Numbered from the stretch's first letter, positions 8,431-17,758 are shown. The stretch: 64,000 nt of DNA from Micromonospora lupini (GCF_026342015.1 NZ_JAPENL010000001.1:496001-560000); one strand, 5' to 3'. A program made the numbers and translations. Notes: a model not told the origin generated them from the letters alone.

Positions 8431-9006
8431 ATGGACAGTGTGGACGGTGGCGCGCCGGCGCCCGGGGACGACGTCGACGTTCGGCTGCGACCGGTCGCCC
8501 AGCCGGACCTGGCGATGTTTCGGCGATTCTGTACCGAGCCCGGCCTGATCGGGTTGGACTGGGCCGGTTTCCGTGATGCCGGCGCCCCGGCCCGACGGTT
8601 CGCCGTCGACGGCTGGCTCGGCGCCGACGACGGGCGGCTCGTCGTCGAGGTCGAACAGGCTCAGGCCGCGGTCGGCATCGTCAGTTACACCTCCGGGCGC
8701 TACGCCGGGCTGGCGTCGTACTGGGAGATCGGCATCGTGCTGCTCCCGGAGTGGCGCGGCAGGGGCATCGGGTGGCGAGCCCAGGCCATGCTCTGCGACT
8801 ACCTGTTCCACCACACACCGGCGCAGCGCGTCCAGGCCGGCACCCACCCGGAGAACATCGCCGAGCAGCGGGCGCTGGAGAAGGCAGGCTTCCAGCTCGA
8901 AGGTGTTGTCCGGGCCTGCGAGTTTCGGGCCGGCGCATGGCGCGACGGGTATCTCTACAGCCGGCTGCGCGACGATCCACCGCCCGCGACGCCCGTCCAG
9001 GGGTGA
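8431..9006 (+). CDS. GNAT family N-acetyltransferase
   Basis: A 191-residue acetyltransferase of the RimJ/RimL-like GNAT class. After an N-terminal strand (VRLRPVAQPDLAMF), the acetyl-CoA-binding motif is seen at about 107-118 (LLPEWRGRGIGWRAQ). It is followed by the typical ENIAEQRALEKAGFQLEG block. It transfers an acetyl group from acetyl-CoA to an amine, perhaps a protein N-terminus or small molecule. The gene is monocistronic and appears leaderless: TAGCGT lies seven bases before the ATG and no ribosome binding site is present. Confidence 0.85.
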   Translation: MDSVDGGAPAPGDDVDVRLRPVAQPDLAMFRRFCTEPGLIGLDWAGFRDAGAPARRFAVDGWLGADDGRLVVEVEQAQAAVGIVSYTSGRYAGLASYWEIGIVLLPEWRGRGIGWRAQAMLCDYLFHHTPAQRVQAGTHPENIAEQRALEKAGFQLEGVVRACEFRAGAWRDGYLYSRLRDDPPPATPVQG

Positions 9007-9069
9007 TTCCGCTCCCGTCTGCCGCCACTCCGGCTTGTTCAGCACCGATCACCGCTTCCCGGCGACCCT

Positions 9070-9094
9070 GTTTGTGCTCGGCGACCCGGGGAAA
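9070..9094 (+). promoter_or_regulatory. Candidate sigma-B-type promoter for DUF2267 gene
   Basis: GTTTG (9070-9074), a 14-base spacer, then GGGAAA (9089-9094). This differs from GGGTA at one position, a variant also seen before the sigma gene and the GpgS-like gene. The DUF2267 start codon is 58 bases downstream. Confidence 0.4.
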
Positions 9095-9151
9095 CCGCCC
9101 CGTTCGCCCGGCGGGCCACACGGCCGGTCGAGGAGACGAAGGGAGCGGTTC

Positions 9152-9538
9152 ATGGAGTACGAGCAGATGATCGCCACGGTCCGGCAGCGCGCCGACCTCG
9201 GAGAGAACGAGGCCGTACGTTCCGTGCAGGCCGTCCTGTCGGTGCTCGGCGAACGGCTGGCCGGACAGGAGGCCGACAACCTCGCGGCCCAGTTGCCGGA
9301 GCGACTGAACGGGTCGGTGACCCGCAATCCGCAGGGCCGCCGGTGGGACATCGGCGACTTCCTGAAGCACGTCGGCGACCGGGAGCAGGTCGCGAACGCG
9401 GACCAGGTGCGTCAACACGCTCAGGCGGTGCTGCGTACCGTCGCCGAGGCCCTCGACGACGACGAGCGACACGACCTGCTCGCCCAGCTTCCCGGCGGCA
9501 TCACCGACCTCTTCGGTGTGCCCACGCCGCGCGGCTGA
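9152..9538 (+). CDS. DUF2267 domain-containing protein
   Basis: A 128-residue cytoplasmic protein. It shows the DUF2267 pattern of two helical repeats: a RSVQAVLSVLGERLAGQEAD-type block followed by AAQLPERL, then a second [20 protein letters not shown] block followed by LLAQLPGG. The function is not known; these genes are common in actinobacterial stress clusters. The ATG has AAGGGAG upstream. A second DUF2267 protein is encoded at 43408. A candidate sigma-B-type promoter lies at 9070-9094. It converges on the ligase gene with only 13 bases between stop codons. Confidence 0.85.
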   Translation: MEYEQMIATVRQRADLGENEAVRSVQAVLSVLGERLAGQEADNLAAQLPERLNGSVTRNPQGRRWDIGDFLKHVGDREQVANADQVRQHAQAVLRTVAEALDDDERHDLLAQLPGGITDLFGVPTPRG

Positions 9539-9551
9539 CCGCGGCCTCGCG

Positions 9552-11030
9552 TCAGGGGATCGGCCACTCGTGCACCGGGCGGTTGCTGTGCATCAGCGTC
9601 ACGTAGTGCCGGACCACCTCGCGCAGCGCCTCCGGCCGGTCCAGGTGGTCGGCGGACTCCAATCGGTGCAGCGTCTCCACCTGCCAGGTCGCGCCGTTGC
9701 GGCTGGTCAGGCAGCGCTGCTCGATGACGCCGAGCAGCCGGTCGCGCTCACCCGGGTCGAGGCCCCACCGGTCCAGGCCGTGGTGCGCCATCGGCAACAG
9801 CCGACGCAGCACCAGTTCGGTGACCGGCAGATAACCGAGGCCGGGCCAGAAGACCTGCGCGTCGATGCCGTGCCGGGCGCAACTGGTGAAGTTCTCCTCG
9901 GCGGCGCTGAACGACATCTGTGACCACAGTGGCCGGTCCGACTCAGCCAGGGCGCGGACCAGTCCGAAGTAGAAGGCGCCGTTGGCGATGGTGTCCAGCA
10001 CTGTCGGCCCGGCCGGCAGCACCCGATTCTCCACGCGCAGGTGCGGCCGGCCGCGCGACACGTCGTACACGGGGCGGTTCCAGCGGTAGATCGTGCCGTT
10101 GTGCAGCCGCAGCTCGGCCAGGTTGGGCACCTCGCCCGCGGCGAGGGTCTGCGCAGGGTCCTGCGGGTCGCACACCGGCAGCAGCGCCGGGAAGTAGCGG
10201 ACGTTCTCCTCGAACAGGTCGAACACGCTGGTGATCCACCGTTCGCCGAACCAGACTCTGGGGCGTACACCCTGGGCTTTGATCTCTTCCGACCGGGTGT
10301 CGGTGGCCTGCTGGAACAGCGGGATGCGGGTCTCGCGCCACAGCTCCCGGCCGAAGAACAGCGGCGCGTTCGCGCCCAACGCCACCTGGATGCCGGCGAC
10401 CGCCTGCGCGGCGTTCCAGTAGTCGGCGAACTGCGCCGGGCTGACCTGCAGGTGGAACTGGGTGCTGGTGCAGGCCGCCTCCGGCGTGATCGTGTCGGCG
10501 GTGACCGCCAGGCGCTCCACGCCGCTGATGGCGATGGGCAGGTCCTCGCCCCGCGCGGCGAAGATCTGCTCGTTGAGCAGTTTGTAGCGGGGGTTCGCCG
10601 AGAGCGTCTCGGCGGTCAGGTGCTCCGGGCGCAGCGTCGGCAGGATGCCGATCATGACCATGTGCGCGCCGAGCGTCCGCGCCTTCTCCTCGGCGGCGTT
10701 GAGGCTGGCCCGCACGTACTCCTCGAACTCGGCGGTGCCGGTGCCCGTCAACCGGCGCGGGGGCACGTTGATCTCGACGTTGAACTGACCCAGCTCCGTC
10801 TGGAAGCTCGGGTCCTCGATGGCCGCCAGCACGTCGGCGTTGCGCATCGCCGGGTTCGACGCCTCGTCGACGAGGTTCAGCTCGATCTCCACACCGGTCA
10901 TCGGCCGGTCGATGTCGAACCGCGACTCGCGCAACATCTCGGCGAAGACGTCCAGGCAGTTGCGCACCTTCTCGCGATAGCGGGCCCGGTCCTCCCGACT
11001 GAACGTCCGTACGCCGACATCTTCGCCCAT
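9552..11030 (-). CDS. Glutamate-cysteine ligase family (GCS2-type) protein
   Basis: A 492-residue enzyme of the GCS2 carboxylate-amine ligase family. An early GVEIELNLVD motif supplies the acidic ATP/metal ligands. Conserved blocks such as QFNVEIN, TSTQFHLQV and LRVENRVLPAGPT follow. Family members join glutamate or another carboxylate to an amine using ATP. In actinomycetes the proteins may make gamma-glutamyl-cysteine or unknown conjugates, so I do not assign gshA. I chose the ATG at 11030; in-frame GTG codons lie just upstream. GGGTC-N15-GGGTAG (11135-11110) upstream weakly matches the sigma-B-type motif. Confidence 0.8.
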   Translation of the reverse strand: MGEDVGVRTFSREDRARYREKVRNCLDVFAEMLRESRFDIDRPMTGVEIELNLVDEASNPAMRNADVLAAIEDPSFQTELGQFNVEINVPPRRLTGTGTAEFEEYVRASLNAAEEKARTLGAHMVMIGILPTLRPEHLTAETLSANPRYKLLNEQIFAARGEDLPIAISGVERLAVTADTITPEAACTSTQFHLQVSPAQFADYWNAAQAVAGIQVALGANAPLFFGRELWRETRIPLFQQATDTRSEEIKAQGVRPRVWFGERWITSVFDLFEENVRYFPALLPVCDPQDPAQTLAAGEVPNLAELRLHNGTIYRWNRPVYDVSRGRPHLRVENRVLPAGPTVLDTIANGAFYFGLVRALAESDRPLWSQMSFSAAEENFTSCARHGIDAQVFWPGLGYLPVTELVLRRLLPMAHHGLDRWGLDPGERDRLLGVIEQRCLTSRNGATWQVETLHRLESADHLDRPEALREVVRHYVTLMHSNRPVHEWPIP

Positions 11031-11148
11031 GGTCACCACCCTGTCACCGCTGGTATCCCCCAAACCTCGCACGCGGCCGGCGGGAGGGGGAAGACCCGAG
11101 GGTTCTTTCCTACCCAGTGGTGGGCCCGGTGACCCCTGTCGCGCCGGC

Positions 11149-11718
11149 TCAGGTCAGCGCGGAGCAGGCCACCACGCCGGCGAGCAGCAGCGCGCCCAGC
11201 ACCGCCTGCAACAGCAGCGGCGGGCCGAGGTGCGACCAGAGCGTCGCGGTACGCGGGGTGAGCAACTGCCCGGTGGTGAGGTTGACGATCTTCTCGATGC
11301 GGGGCGGCAACTCCGGATCGCGCTGGGGGCGCAGGGTGAGCTGCACCTGATCCGCCGGGTGCAGGGCGCTCTGCGGCAGGTGCCCGTGCATCTCCACCTC
11401 GCAGAGCTGACCGGCGGTGTTGCGGACGCGGACCGGCGTCACCAGATATTCCGGCCCCTGCTTCAGCTCCTTCCAGCGCCGACGTGTGCCACCGCCGCCG
11501 AACGAGAAGAGCGCGCGGAGCAGCAGGGCCGGCAGCCTGGCGAACGCCGCCGCGGCGAGCACCGCGACAAGCACCGGTTGGCCCACGCGTATCTCCCGCG
11601 TGTAGCCGTCGAGCAGGCGGATCAGCCGCCCGGTGACGATCCGCTCCGTCGGGTGCACGATCCGTCGGGTATCGAGTCCGCTGTCCATCCCCACCACCGA
11701 GAGTCCGCTTGTGTTCAC
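11149..11718 (-). CDS. Hypothetical membrane protein
   Basis: A 189-residue protein I do not recognise. It has a hydrophobic segment at about 47-70 (VGQPVLVAVLAAAAFARLPA) and another at the C-terminus (about 165-186). Between them is a roughly 85-residue soluble region rich in Arg/Pro that carries beta-strand-like stretches. The start is uncertain: GTG at 11718 gives the full length and an ATG at 11688 would remove ten residues; neither has a good ribosome binding site. It stands alone between the ligase gene and the divergent baeRF2 gene. Confidence 0.6.
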   Translation of the reverse strand: MNTSGLSVVGMDSGLDTRRIVHPTERIVTGRLIRLLDGYTREIRVGQPVLVAVLAAAAFARLPALLLRALFSFGGGGTRRRWKELKQGPEYLVTPVRVRNTAGQLCEVEMHGHLPQSALHPADQVQLTLRPQRDPELPPRIEKIVNLTTGQLLTPRTATLWSHLGPPLLLQAVLGALLLAGVVACSALT

Positions 11719-11839
11719 TGATCGTATCGATGTCCCCGGTTGAACGACGTGAATGAAACCTGGTCACGGGCTCACGGCCACGAGGTGACATCCCGGGCGA
11801 GCAGGGTAAGCGGGGGGCCGAGCTGGAAAGGGGTCGAGC

Positions 11840-12964
11840 ATGCAGCTGTCCTTCCTGCGCCCGCTCTACGACCGACCCGGGCCGTGGTGCTCGGTGTACC
11901 TGGACGCCTCCGCCGACACGGAGGACGCCAAACCGGCGCTGGACCTGCGCTGGCGTGCCCTGGAACGTCGCCTGGCCGACCAGGGGGCGGACGAGGCGAG
12001 CATCGCCGCGCTGGACCGGGTGATCCGGGGTCACGACCCGATGGTCGGGGACTACGGCCTGGCCGTCTTCGCCAGCCACGGGCGGGTGGTGCTCTCCGAG
12101 TACCTGTCCGCGCCGCCGGCGCGCGACCTGGCCAGTTTCGACCCGTTGCCGCACGTGATGCCGCTGCTCGCCCAGCGCGGCGAGCAGGTGGCCTGGGTCC
12201 GGGTGGTGGCCGACCGTACCGGCGGCGACGCGATGGCGGTGAGCGCGGGCGGGGTGCCCCGGCGGGCGCACGTCGCCGGCCGGGACAGCTTCCCGCTGAG
12301 TCGCGTGCAGCCCGGCGGATGGTCCCAGTCGCGCTATCAGCGCGCCGCCATGGAGGCGTGGCACCAGAACGCCGGCGACGTGACCGCCGCGACAGTTCAG
12401 CTGGCCGACCGGGTCGGCGCGGACGTGGTGGTGGTGGCCGGTGACGTCCGCGCCACCGGGATGATCGCCGCCCAGATGCCGGAGCGCTGGCAGGACCTGG
12501 TGGTGCGGACCGACGCCGGTTCCCGGGCCGGCGGCGCCGACCAGACCATGCTGGACGACCTCACCGTGCAGACCATCGCGGAGGTCGCCGACCAGCGGAT
12601 CACCGCCGCGCTGGACCGGTTCGGCGTGCAGGAGGACGTCGGCGCCGGCCTCGACGCGGTCGTCTCGGCCCTGCAACGCAACCAGGTCGACACCATGCTC
12701 ATCGTCGACGACCCGTCGGCGAACGGGCAGCTGTGGATCGGCCCGGAGCCGACCGAGATCGCCGTCGACCCCGGGCAGCTCTCCGCGATGTCTGTCGACG
12801 ACCCACTTCGGGTACGCGCCGACGCGGCGCTTGTCCGCGCGCTGGTCGGCACCGACGCGGCGTTGACAGTGCTCGGCGCGGACGAGGCGCCCGAGCTCAC
12901 CGACGGCGTCGGCGCGGTGCTGCGCTACGTCGACGAAGGCACCCCGGGGCGCGGCAATGGCTGA
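11840..12964 (+). CDS. baeRF2 domain protein (Vms1/eRF1-like release-factor fold)
   Basis: A 374-residue protein resembling the bacterial archaeo-eukaryotic release-factor-like family 2, which includes mycobacterial Rv2629. Recognisable features are the N-terminal GPWCSVYLDASADTEDA and the mid-protein GGWSQSRYQRAAMEAWHQNA block. Family members are proposed to act on ribosomes or in stress; no activity can be shown here. The ATG has AAAGGGG upstream. GGGTAA at 11804-11809 is a partial sigma-B-type -10. It overlaps the TPP enzyme gene by 8 bases, so both are translated from one message. Confidence 0.8.
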   Translation: MQLSFLRPLYDRPGPWCSVYLDASADTEDAKPALDLRWRALERRLADQGADEASIAALDRVIRGHDPMVGDYGLAVFASHGRVVLSEYLSAPPARDLASFDPLPHVMPLLAQRGEQVAWVRVVADRTGGDAMAVSAGGVPRRAHVAGRDSFPLSRVQPGGWSQSRYQRAAMEAWHQNAGDVTAATVQLADRVGADVVVVAGDVRATGMIAAQMPERWQDLVVRTDAGSRAGGADQTMLDDLTVQTIAEVADQRITAALDRFGVQEDVGAGLDAVVSALQRNQVDTMLIVDDPSANGQLWIGPEPTEIAVDPGQLSAMSVDDPLRVRADAALVRALVGTDAALTVLGADEAPELTDGVGAVLRYVDEGTPGRGNG

Positions 12965-14711
12965 GCGCCGCGTCGCGGACCTGGTGGTGGAGCGGCTGCG
13001 GGCGTGGCGGGTTCCGCGCGCCTTCGGCTACCCCGGTGCGGCGATCGCCCCGCTGGTCGAGGCGCTGGACCGCTCCGGAGGTGACCCGGCGTTCGTCCCG
13101 GCCCGGCACGAGGAGACCGCCTCGTTCATGGCCACCGGGCACGCCAAGTTCACCGGCGGCATCGGCGTCTGCCTGGCCACCCAGGGGCCCAGCGCTGTGC
13201 AACTGCTCAACGGCCTGTACGACGCGAAGCTGGACAGCAAACCGGTCGTGGCGATCGTCGGCGAGGACGTCACAGGCCCGCTGGGCGGCGCGCACCAGCA
13301 GATCGGGCTGAGCCGGCTCTTCGGCGACGTGTGCAACCAGTTCGTCCAGTACGGCCGCAGCCCGCAGAGCGTACCGGCGCTGCTGGACCAGGCGTTCCGC
13401 ACCGCGGCGGCGACCCGCAGCCCGACCTGCGTGGTGCTGCCCCGGCACCTGCAGGAGGCCCTGGTGCCCGACCTGGGGACGCACGCGGTCGGCGTGATCA
13501 CGGCGACCCCCGGCGAGCCGTTGGCCCGGGTGCTGCCGCACGAGGCGGACCTCGACGCCGCCGCGCAGGTGCTCGGCAACGGCCAGCGCACCGCGATCCT
13601 GGTGGGTCACGGAGGCCGAGGGGCGGCCGCCGAGATCATCGAGCTGGCCGACCGGCTCGGCGCCGGGGTGGCCACCTCGCTGCTGGGCAAGCCGGTCCTC
13701 GACGAGCGACTGTCCTTCCACGCCGGGGTGCTCGGCGAGGTCGGCACGCCGGCCGCCGCCGAGCTGATGGGCGGCTGTGACACGCTGCTGCTGGTCGGCA
13801 CCAACGACCCGTGGACCGACTACTTCCCCATGCCCGACCAGGCGCGCACCGTGCAGATCGACATCGACGGCACCCGCATCGGCAGCCGGTACCCGGCCGA
13901 CGTGCCACTTGTCGGAGACGCCGCCGAGACGCTGCGCGCGCTGCTGGCCCGGGTGCCCTCCCGACCGCATCAGCAGTGGCGTGACACGGTGGAGAGCGCT
14001 GTCGACAGGTGGCGTGCGACTGCCGCCGACCGGGCCGCCGCGCCCGCCGAGCCGATCAACCCGCAGCTCGTGCTCCAGGAACTCTCCACCCGGATCCCGC
14101 AGACCGGCTCGGTAGCGGTCGACGTCGGCTCGGTCCTCTACTGGTACGCCCGGCACCTCGTCCTGCCGCCCGGGGTGAACGCGCAACTGTGCGGCACCCT
14201 CGGCTCGATGGGCTGCGCCCTGCCGTACGCGGTGGCCGCCAAGCTCGCCGCACCCGACCGGCCGGTGATCGCGCTGCTCGGCGACGGGGCCATGCAGCTC
14301 AACGGCCTCGCCGAGCTGATCACGGTGTCGCACCACTGGCAGCGGTGGGCCGACCCACGGTTGGTGGTGCTCGTGCTCAACAACCGCGACCAGAACGGCA
14401 TGGGCGGTGGCCGGGAGCCGTCGTCGGATCCCACCCACCGTCGCCCGGACGTGCCGTACGCCGGTTGGGCCCGCCTGCTCGGGCTGCACGGTGTCCGGGT
14501 GGACCGCCCGGAACTGGTAGGCGCCGCCTGGGACGAGGCGCTCGCCGCCGACCGCCCCTGCGTCCTGGAAGCGGTCGTCGACCCGGCGGTGTCGTTGGCG
14601 CCGCCGGAGCCGGCCTTCGCCGACCTGCGCGGGCTGTACGCCGAGGGGGAGCCCGCCCGGCGGGTCCGCGAGCAGGTGGAGCAGGCCGTGGCAGTGGACG
14701 ATCTCGTTTAG
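12957..14711 (+). CDS. Thiamine-pyrophosphate enzyme, acetolactate synthase/pyruvate oxidase-like
   Basis: A 584-residue TPP enzyme with the classical three-domain order. The Pyr domain carries the catalytic glutamate in RHEETASF (Glu52). A central domain follows. The PP domain has GDGAMQLNG at about 442, ending in LNN near 473, the TPP/Mg motif. Length and layout match pyruvate oxidases and decarboxylating enzymes that act on 2-oxo acids. The start overlaps the baeRF2 stop by 8 bases, and the iron redox gene follows by 49 bases. Substrate specificity (pyruvate, oxalyl-CoA or another) is not decidable. FAD binding is possible. Confidence 0.85.
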   Translation: MAERRVADLVVERLRAWRVPRAFGYPGAAIAPLVEALDRSGGDPAFVPARHEETASFMATGHAKFTGGIGVCLATQGPSAVQLLNGLYDAKLDSKPVVAIVGEDVTGPLGGAHQQIGLSRLFGDVCNQFVQYGRSPQSVPALLDQAFRTAAATRSPTCVVLPRHLQEALVPDLGTHAVGVITATPGEPLARVLPHEADLDAAAQVLGNGQRTAILVGHGGRGAAAEIIELADRLGAGVATSLLGKPVLDERLSFHAGVLGEVGTPAAAELMGGCDTLLLVGTNDPWTDYFPMPDQARTVQIDIDGTRIGSRYPADVPLVGDAAETLRALLARVPSRPHQQWRDTVESAVDRWRATAADRAAAPAEPINPQLVLQELSTRIPQTGSVAVDVGSVLYWYARHLVLPPGVNAQLCGTLGSMGCALPYAVAAKLAAPDRPVIALLGDGAMQLNGLAELITVSHHWQRWADPRLVVLVLNNRDQNGMGGGREPSSDPTHRRPDVPYAGWARLLGLHGVRVDRPELVGAAWDEALAADRPCVLEAVVDPAVSLAPPEPAFADLRGLYAEGEPARRVREQVEQAVAVDDLV

Positions 14712-14760
14712 GCGTATCCGCCCGGGGCATCAGTAGCGGCCCGACGACGCTGGAGGTCAC

Positions 14761-15867
14761 ATGCCGGAGCCCGCCGACCGCCTTTACGGTCCCGCGCCCC
14801 TGCCGCAGCCGCGCGGTCCGCTGTCCGCCGCGGTGACCGACGCGCTGCGCCGGCCGCCGCACGACCTGCCGCCCGGCCTGGGCGTCGACCTCGACCCTGC
14901 CGACCCGTTCGGCGACGAGGACCTGCAACTGACCCTGTTCCTCTGCTACGAGCTGCACTACCGGGGCTGGGCCGGGGTGGACGAGGGTTGGGAGTGGCAG
15001 CCCACGCTGCTGGCGCTGCGGGCCCGCGCCGAGCGGCCGTTCGAGGCGGCGCTGCGCCGGCTTGCCGGCGCTCCGGCGGTGCCGGCCGGCGGTGTCGCGG
15101 CCGGGTTGGGAGAGCTGGTCGCTGCCGACGACGGGCCGTCGCTGGCCGCCACGCTCCAGCGGCACGCCGACCTCACCCAGTTCCGCGAGTTCGTCGCCCA
15201 CCGCTCCGTCTACCACCTGCGCGAGGCGGACCCGCACAGTTGGGCGCTGCCCCGCCTCGGCGGTCCCGCCAAGGCCGCCCTCGTCGAGATCCAGACCGAC
15301 GAGTACGGCAACGGCCGGCTGGACCGGATGCACGCCGAGCTGTTCCGGCGCACCCTCGACCGGTTGGGTATGGACACCGGCTACGGCGCCCACCTGGACG
15401 CGGTGCCCGCGGTGACGCTGGCGACAAACAACCTGATGTCGCTGTTCGGGCTGCACCGACGGCTGCGCGGCGCGCTGCTCGGGCACCTGGCGGCCTTCGA
15501 GATGACCTCGTCCCTGCCGAACCGCCGCTACGGCAACGGCCTGCGTCGGCTCGGCCTCGACGAGGTGGCCACCCGCTTCTACGACGAGCACGTGGAGGCC
15601 GACGCGGTGCACGAGCAGATCGCCGCGCACGACCTGTGCGGCGGCCTGGTCCGTGCCGAGCCGGCGCTCGCCCCCGACGTGCTCTTCGGCGCGGCGGCGG
15701 CGCTCGCCGTGGACCGGCTGTTCGCGGCACACCTGCTGGGCAGTTGGGCGGCCGGCCGCACCTCACTGCGGTCGCCACTGCCGCCAACCGTGCCGCCGAC
15801 CGTCTCGCTCGCCGTGGGAGCGTCCACCGCTGTGACTTCGCCGGCTGCCCGGCCTGTCGTCGTCTGA
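14761..15867 (+). CDS. Iron-containing redox enzyme family (heme-oxygenase-like fold)
   Basis: A 368-residue mostly helical protein of the Haem_oxygenas_2/iron-containing redox family. Candidate metal ligands fall in order in LFLCYELHYRG, EIQTDEYGNG, RMHAEL, AAFEMTSS and YDEHVEADAVHE, as in heme-oxygenase-like diiron oxidases. The chemistry of such enzymes includes C-C cleavage and N-oxygenation; this one is not assigned. It follows the TPP enzyme by 49 bases and is probably in the same operon. GTTTA-N14-GGGCAT at 14706-14730 is a weak extra promoter candidate. It converges on the CDGSH gene. Confidence 0.75.
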   Translation: MPEPADRLYGPAPLPQPRGPLSAAVTDALRRPPHDLPPGLGVDLDPADPFGDEDLQLTLFLCYELHYRGWAGVDEGWEWQPTLLALRARAERPFEAALRRLAGAPAVPAGGVAAGLGELVAADDGPSLAATLQRHADLTQFREFVAHRSVYHLREADPHSWALPRLGGPAKAALVEIQTDEYGNGRLDRMHAELFRRTLDRLGMDTGYGAHLDAVPAVTLATNNLMSLFGLHRRLRGALLGHLAAFEMTSSLPNRRYGNGLRRLGLDEVATRFYDEHVEADAVHEQIAAHDLCGGLVRAEPALAPDVLFGAAAALAVDRLFAAHLLGSWAAGRTSLRSPLPPTVPPTVSLAVGASTAVTSPAARPVVV

Positions 15868-15893
15868 CGGCCTCGGCGGGCTCGCCCGTCGCG

Positions 15894-16121
15894 TCACGCC
15901 TGGCGACTCGTTCCCGCGCGGAAGTTGACCGCCTTGTGGGTGCCGTCGCAGAACGGCTTGAGCGCCGACTTGCCGCACCGGCACAGGGCGACAGTGCCCC
16001 GGCGCGCGTCGATCCGCTCACCGTCCGGCGTGACCAGGGCGAAGTCACCCCGGACCAGCAGCGGACCGTCCTCGTACGGGGTGATCGTGGCGGCGTACTC
16101 GCCGGTGTCCTCGGTGCGCAT
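15894..16121 (-). CDS. CDGSH iron-sulfur domain protein
   Basis: A 75-residue cytoplasmic protein ending in the CDGSH-type 2Fe-2S motif. CRCGKSALKPFCDGTHK supplies three cysteines and one histidine. It lacks the membrane anchor of mitoNEET. Such small proteins are proposed electron or cluster carriers. The ATG at 16121 gives the usual length, but upstream in-frame codons exist and the ribosome binding site (GGGG) is weak, so the start is provisional. It converges with the iron-containing redox enzyme 27 bases away. That suggests a possible redox link, though not cotranscription. Confidence 0.85.
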   Translation of the reverse strand: MRTEDTGEYAATITPYEDGPLLVRGDFALVTPDGERIDARRGTVALCRCGKSALKPFCDGTHKAVNFRAGTSRQA

Positions 16122-16315
16122 GGCCCCGGAAGTGCCCGCCCCGGCCGCGACGAAACCCCGTGCGGACGTCGTGGGTCCCTGCGGTCCGATCGTCCCCGCC
16201 GGCCCGCTCCCGCCGCCCGGAGCCGATCGTCGCCGAACGCCGCTGACCTGTGGATTGTTGCCGCCGGGTGGGTGATGCCCCGTTTGAACCCCATCGGGAC
16301 GGGAAGCCGGGCCGC

Positions 16316-17758
16316 GTGGTGAGCGAACGAGGCAAGGTGGGCCCGGTGCACAAGGTGCACAAGGGGCTGACGGCCGACGGCGCCGGCCTGGCCGGCGACC
16401 GGGTCGTGGCTCAGGGCAGCGCCGCCCGGGTGCTGGTCGCCGCCACCGCCCGGGCGCTGCGCGGCGAGGACTGCGCCGACCTCGGGCACACCGGGCCCGC
16501 CTCACGGTTTCCGGGCGCCCCCGAGCCGGTACGCCGCGCCGCGGTGAGCCGGGCCGCCGGGCGGGTCGCCCTCACCGTCGACCAGGTCGGCGAGGTGGAC
16601 GCGGCCCGGGTCGCCCGCTGGTTCGTCGACCAGTACCCGCGCCGCAGCTACCCCGGTGTGCTCATCGGCTCTCCGCACGGCGCGGCGGCCCACCTCGCGG
16701 TGGCCCTCGGCGTGCCGTGGCTGCCCGCCGGCTTCGAGATGACCGCGCACTGGAGCGACGGCGCGGTGGACCGCCCGGGGGCGGCGCTGGAGCACGGCGG
16801 CGCGCTCGCCGATCGGCTGCTCGCCGGCAACCCCGACGTGCACCTGCGTCAGGTGCACTGCCCGGCCAGCCGGGGACCGCTGACCGGTGTCACCGTGTCG
16901 CTGGCCGCCCGCTGGCGGGTGCTGCCGGCCGCGTACGCGCAGTTCCTGACCGAGCGGCTGAGCGCGGGCGCGCCGGTGCTGCTGGTGCGCGACGGGCGCA
17001 CGTGGCCGGTGTCGGAGCGCGGTCCCGGGCACAGCTTCCAGGTCGGCTGCCCGGCCAGCGGGCTGGACCCGGTGGACTTCCACCCCGACAGCCACGCCCT
17101 GCGGCAGGTCCTGCGCGCCGTGGGCGGGAACGTCGCCCAGTGGGCGCCGCCGGAGGTGTCGGCGCCGTCGGGCGACGCCGAGCACGGCATGGAGTCCGGT
17201 TTCGAGCTGGCGGCGCGGGACTTCGCGAGTCGCCAGGGGCACCCGCTGCACCGGGTGCTGGCGCCCCGGCCGGCGGCGCTGAGCGCCGGGGTCGCCGACC
17301 TGTACCGGAGGTGGCTGCGGACCGCGGGCAAGACGGGTGACCGGTTGGTGGTGGAGTGCGGCCGGCTGCTCGATCCGTGGCAGGTGATACGGGCGGGGCT
17401 GGTGCCGTACTGGTGTGAGAACGCCACCCGGCGAAGCGTCGACGAGGCCGAGTGGTGGCTGGCCGGCAGCGAGGCGTTCAGCTCGGTGGACGTCCTGCCC
17501 GAGCCGCCCGGGATGCGCTCACCCGCCCTGGCCGGGCTGCCGCAGTGGTTGGCCGTCGCGGGCTTCGGCAGGCGGCGGCGGGCGCTGGACCGGACCTCCG
17601 CCCGGGGCTATCCGGTGACGTCCGTGCCGACCCGCCGGGCCACCGAGGTCCTGCGCGCCCAGCCGTACGACCTGCCCGCTCCGCCCCCGCTGGGGGCCGC
17701 TGAGGCCCTGTCGGTGCTCCGCGACAGTGGCGGCCACCAGGGGTTGCTCGTCTCCTGA
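16316..17758 (+). CDS. Hypothetical protein, about 480 residues
   Basis: I do not recognise this protein. It is soluble, has no signal peptide, and codon use is typical for the window. A patch near residues 108-135 (RSYPGVLIGSPHGAAAHLAV) looks like a strand-loop-helix nucleotide- or substrate-binding region. A second conserved-looking part at about 340-400 holds RLVVECGRLLDPWQVIRAGL and a Trp-rich stretch. The start is uncertain: GTG at 16316 or 16319. GTTTG-N14-GGGAAG (16282-16306) overlaps the would-be ribosome binding site and could instead be a sigma-B-type promoter with almost no leader. It is upstream of the sigma gene. Confidence 0.65.
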   Translation: MVSERGKVGPVHKVHKGLTADGAGLAGDRVVAQGSAARVLVAATARALRGEDCADLGHTGPASRFPGAPEPVRRAAVSRAAGRVALTVDQVGEVDAARVARWFVDQYPRRSYPGVLIGSPHGAAAHLAVALGVPWLPAGFEMTAHWSDGAVDRPGAALEHGGALADRLLAGNPDVHLRQVHCPASRGPLTGVTVSLAARWRVLPAAYAQFLTERLSAGAPVLLVRDGRTWPVSERGPGHSFQVGCPASGLDPVDFHPDSHALRQVLRAVGGNVAQWAPPEVSAPSGDAEHGMESGFELAARDFASRQGHPLHRVLAPRPAALSAGVADLYRRWLRTAGKTGDRLVVECGRLLDPWQVIRAGLVPYWCENATRRSVDEAEWWLAGSEAFSSVDVLPEPPGMRSPALAGLPQWLAVAGFGRRRRALDRTSARGYPVTSVPTRRATEVLRAQPYDLPAPPPLGAAEALSVLRDSGGHQGLLVS

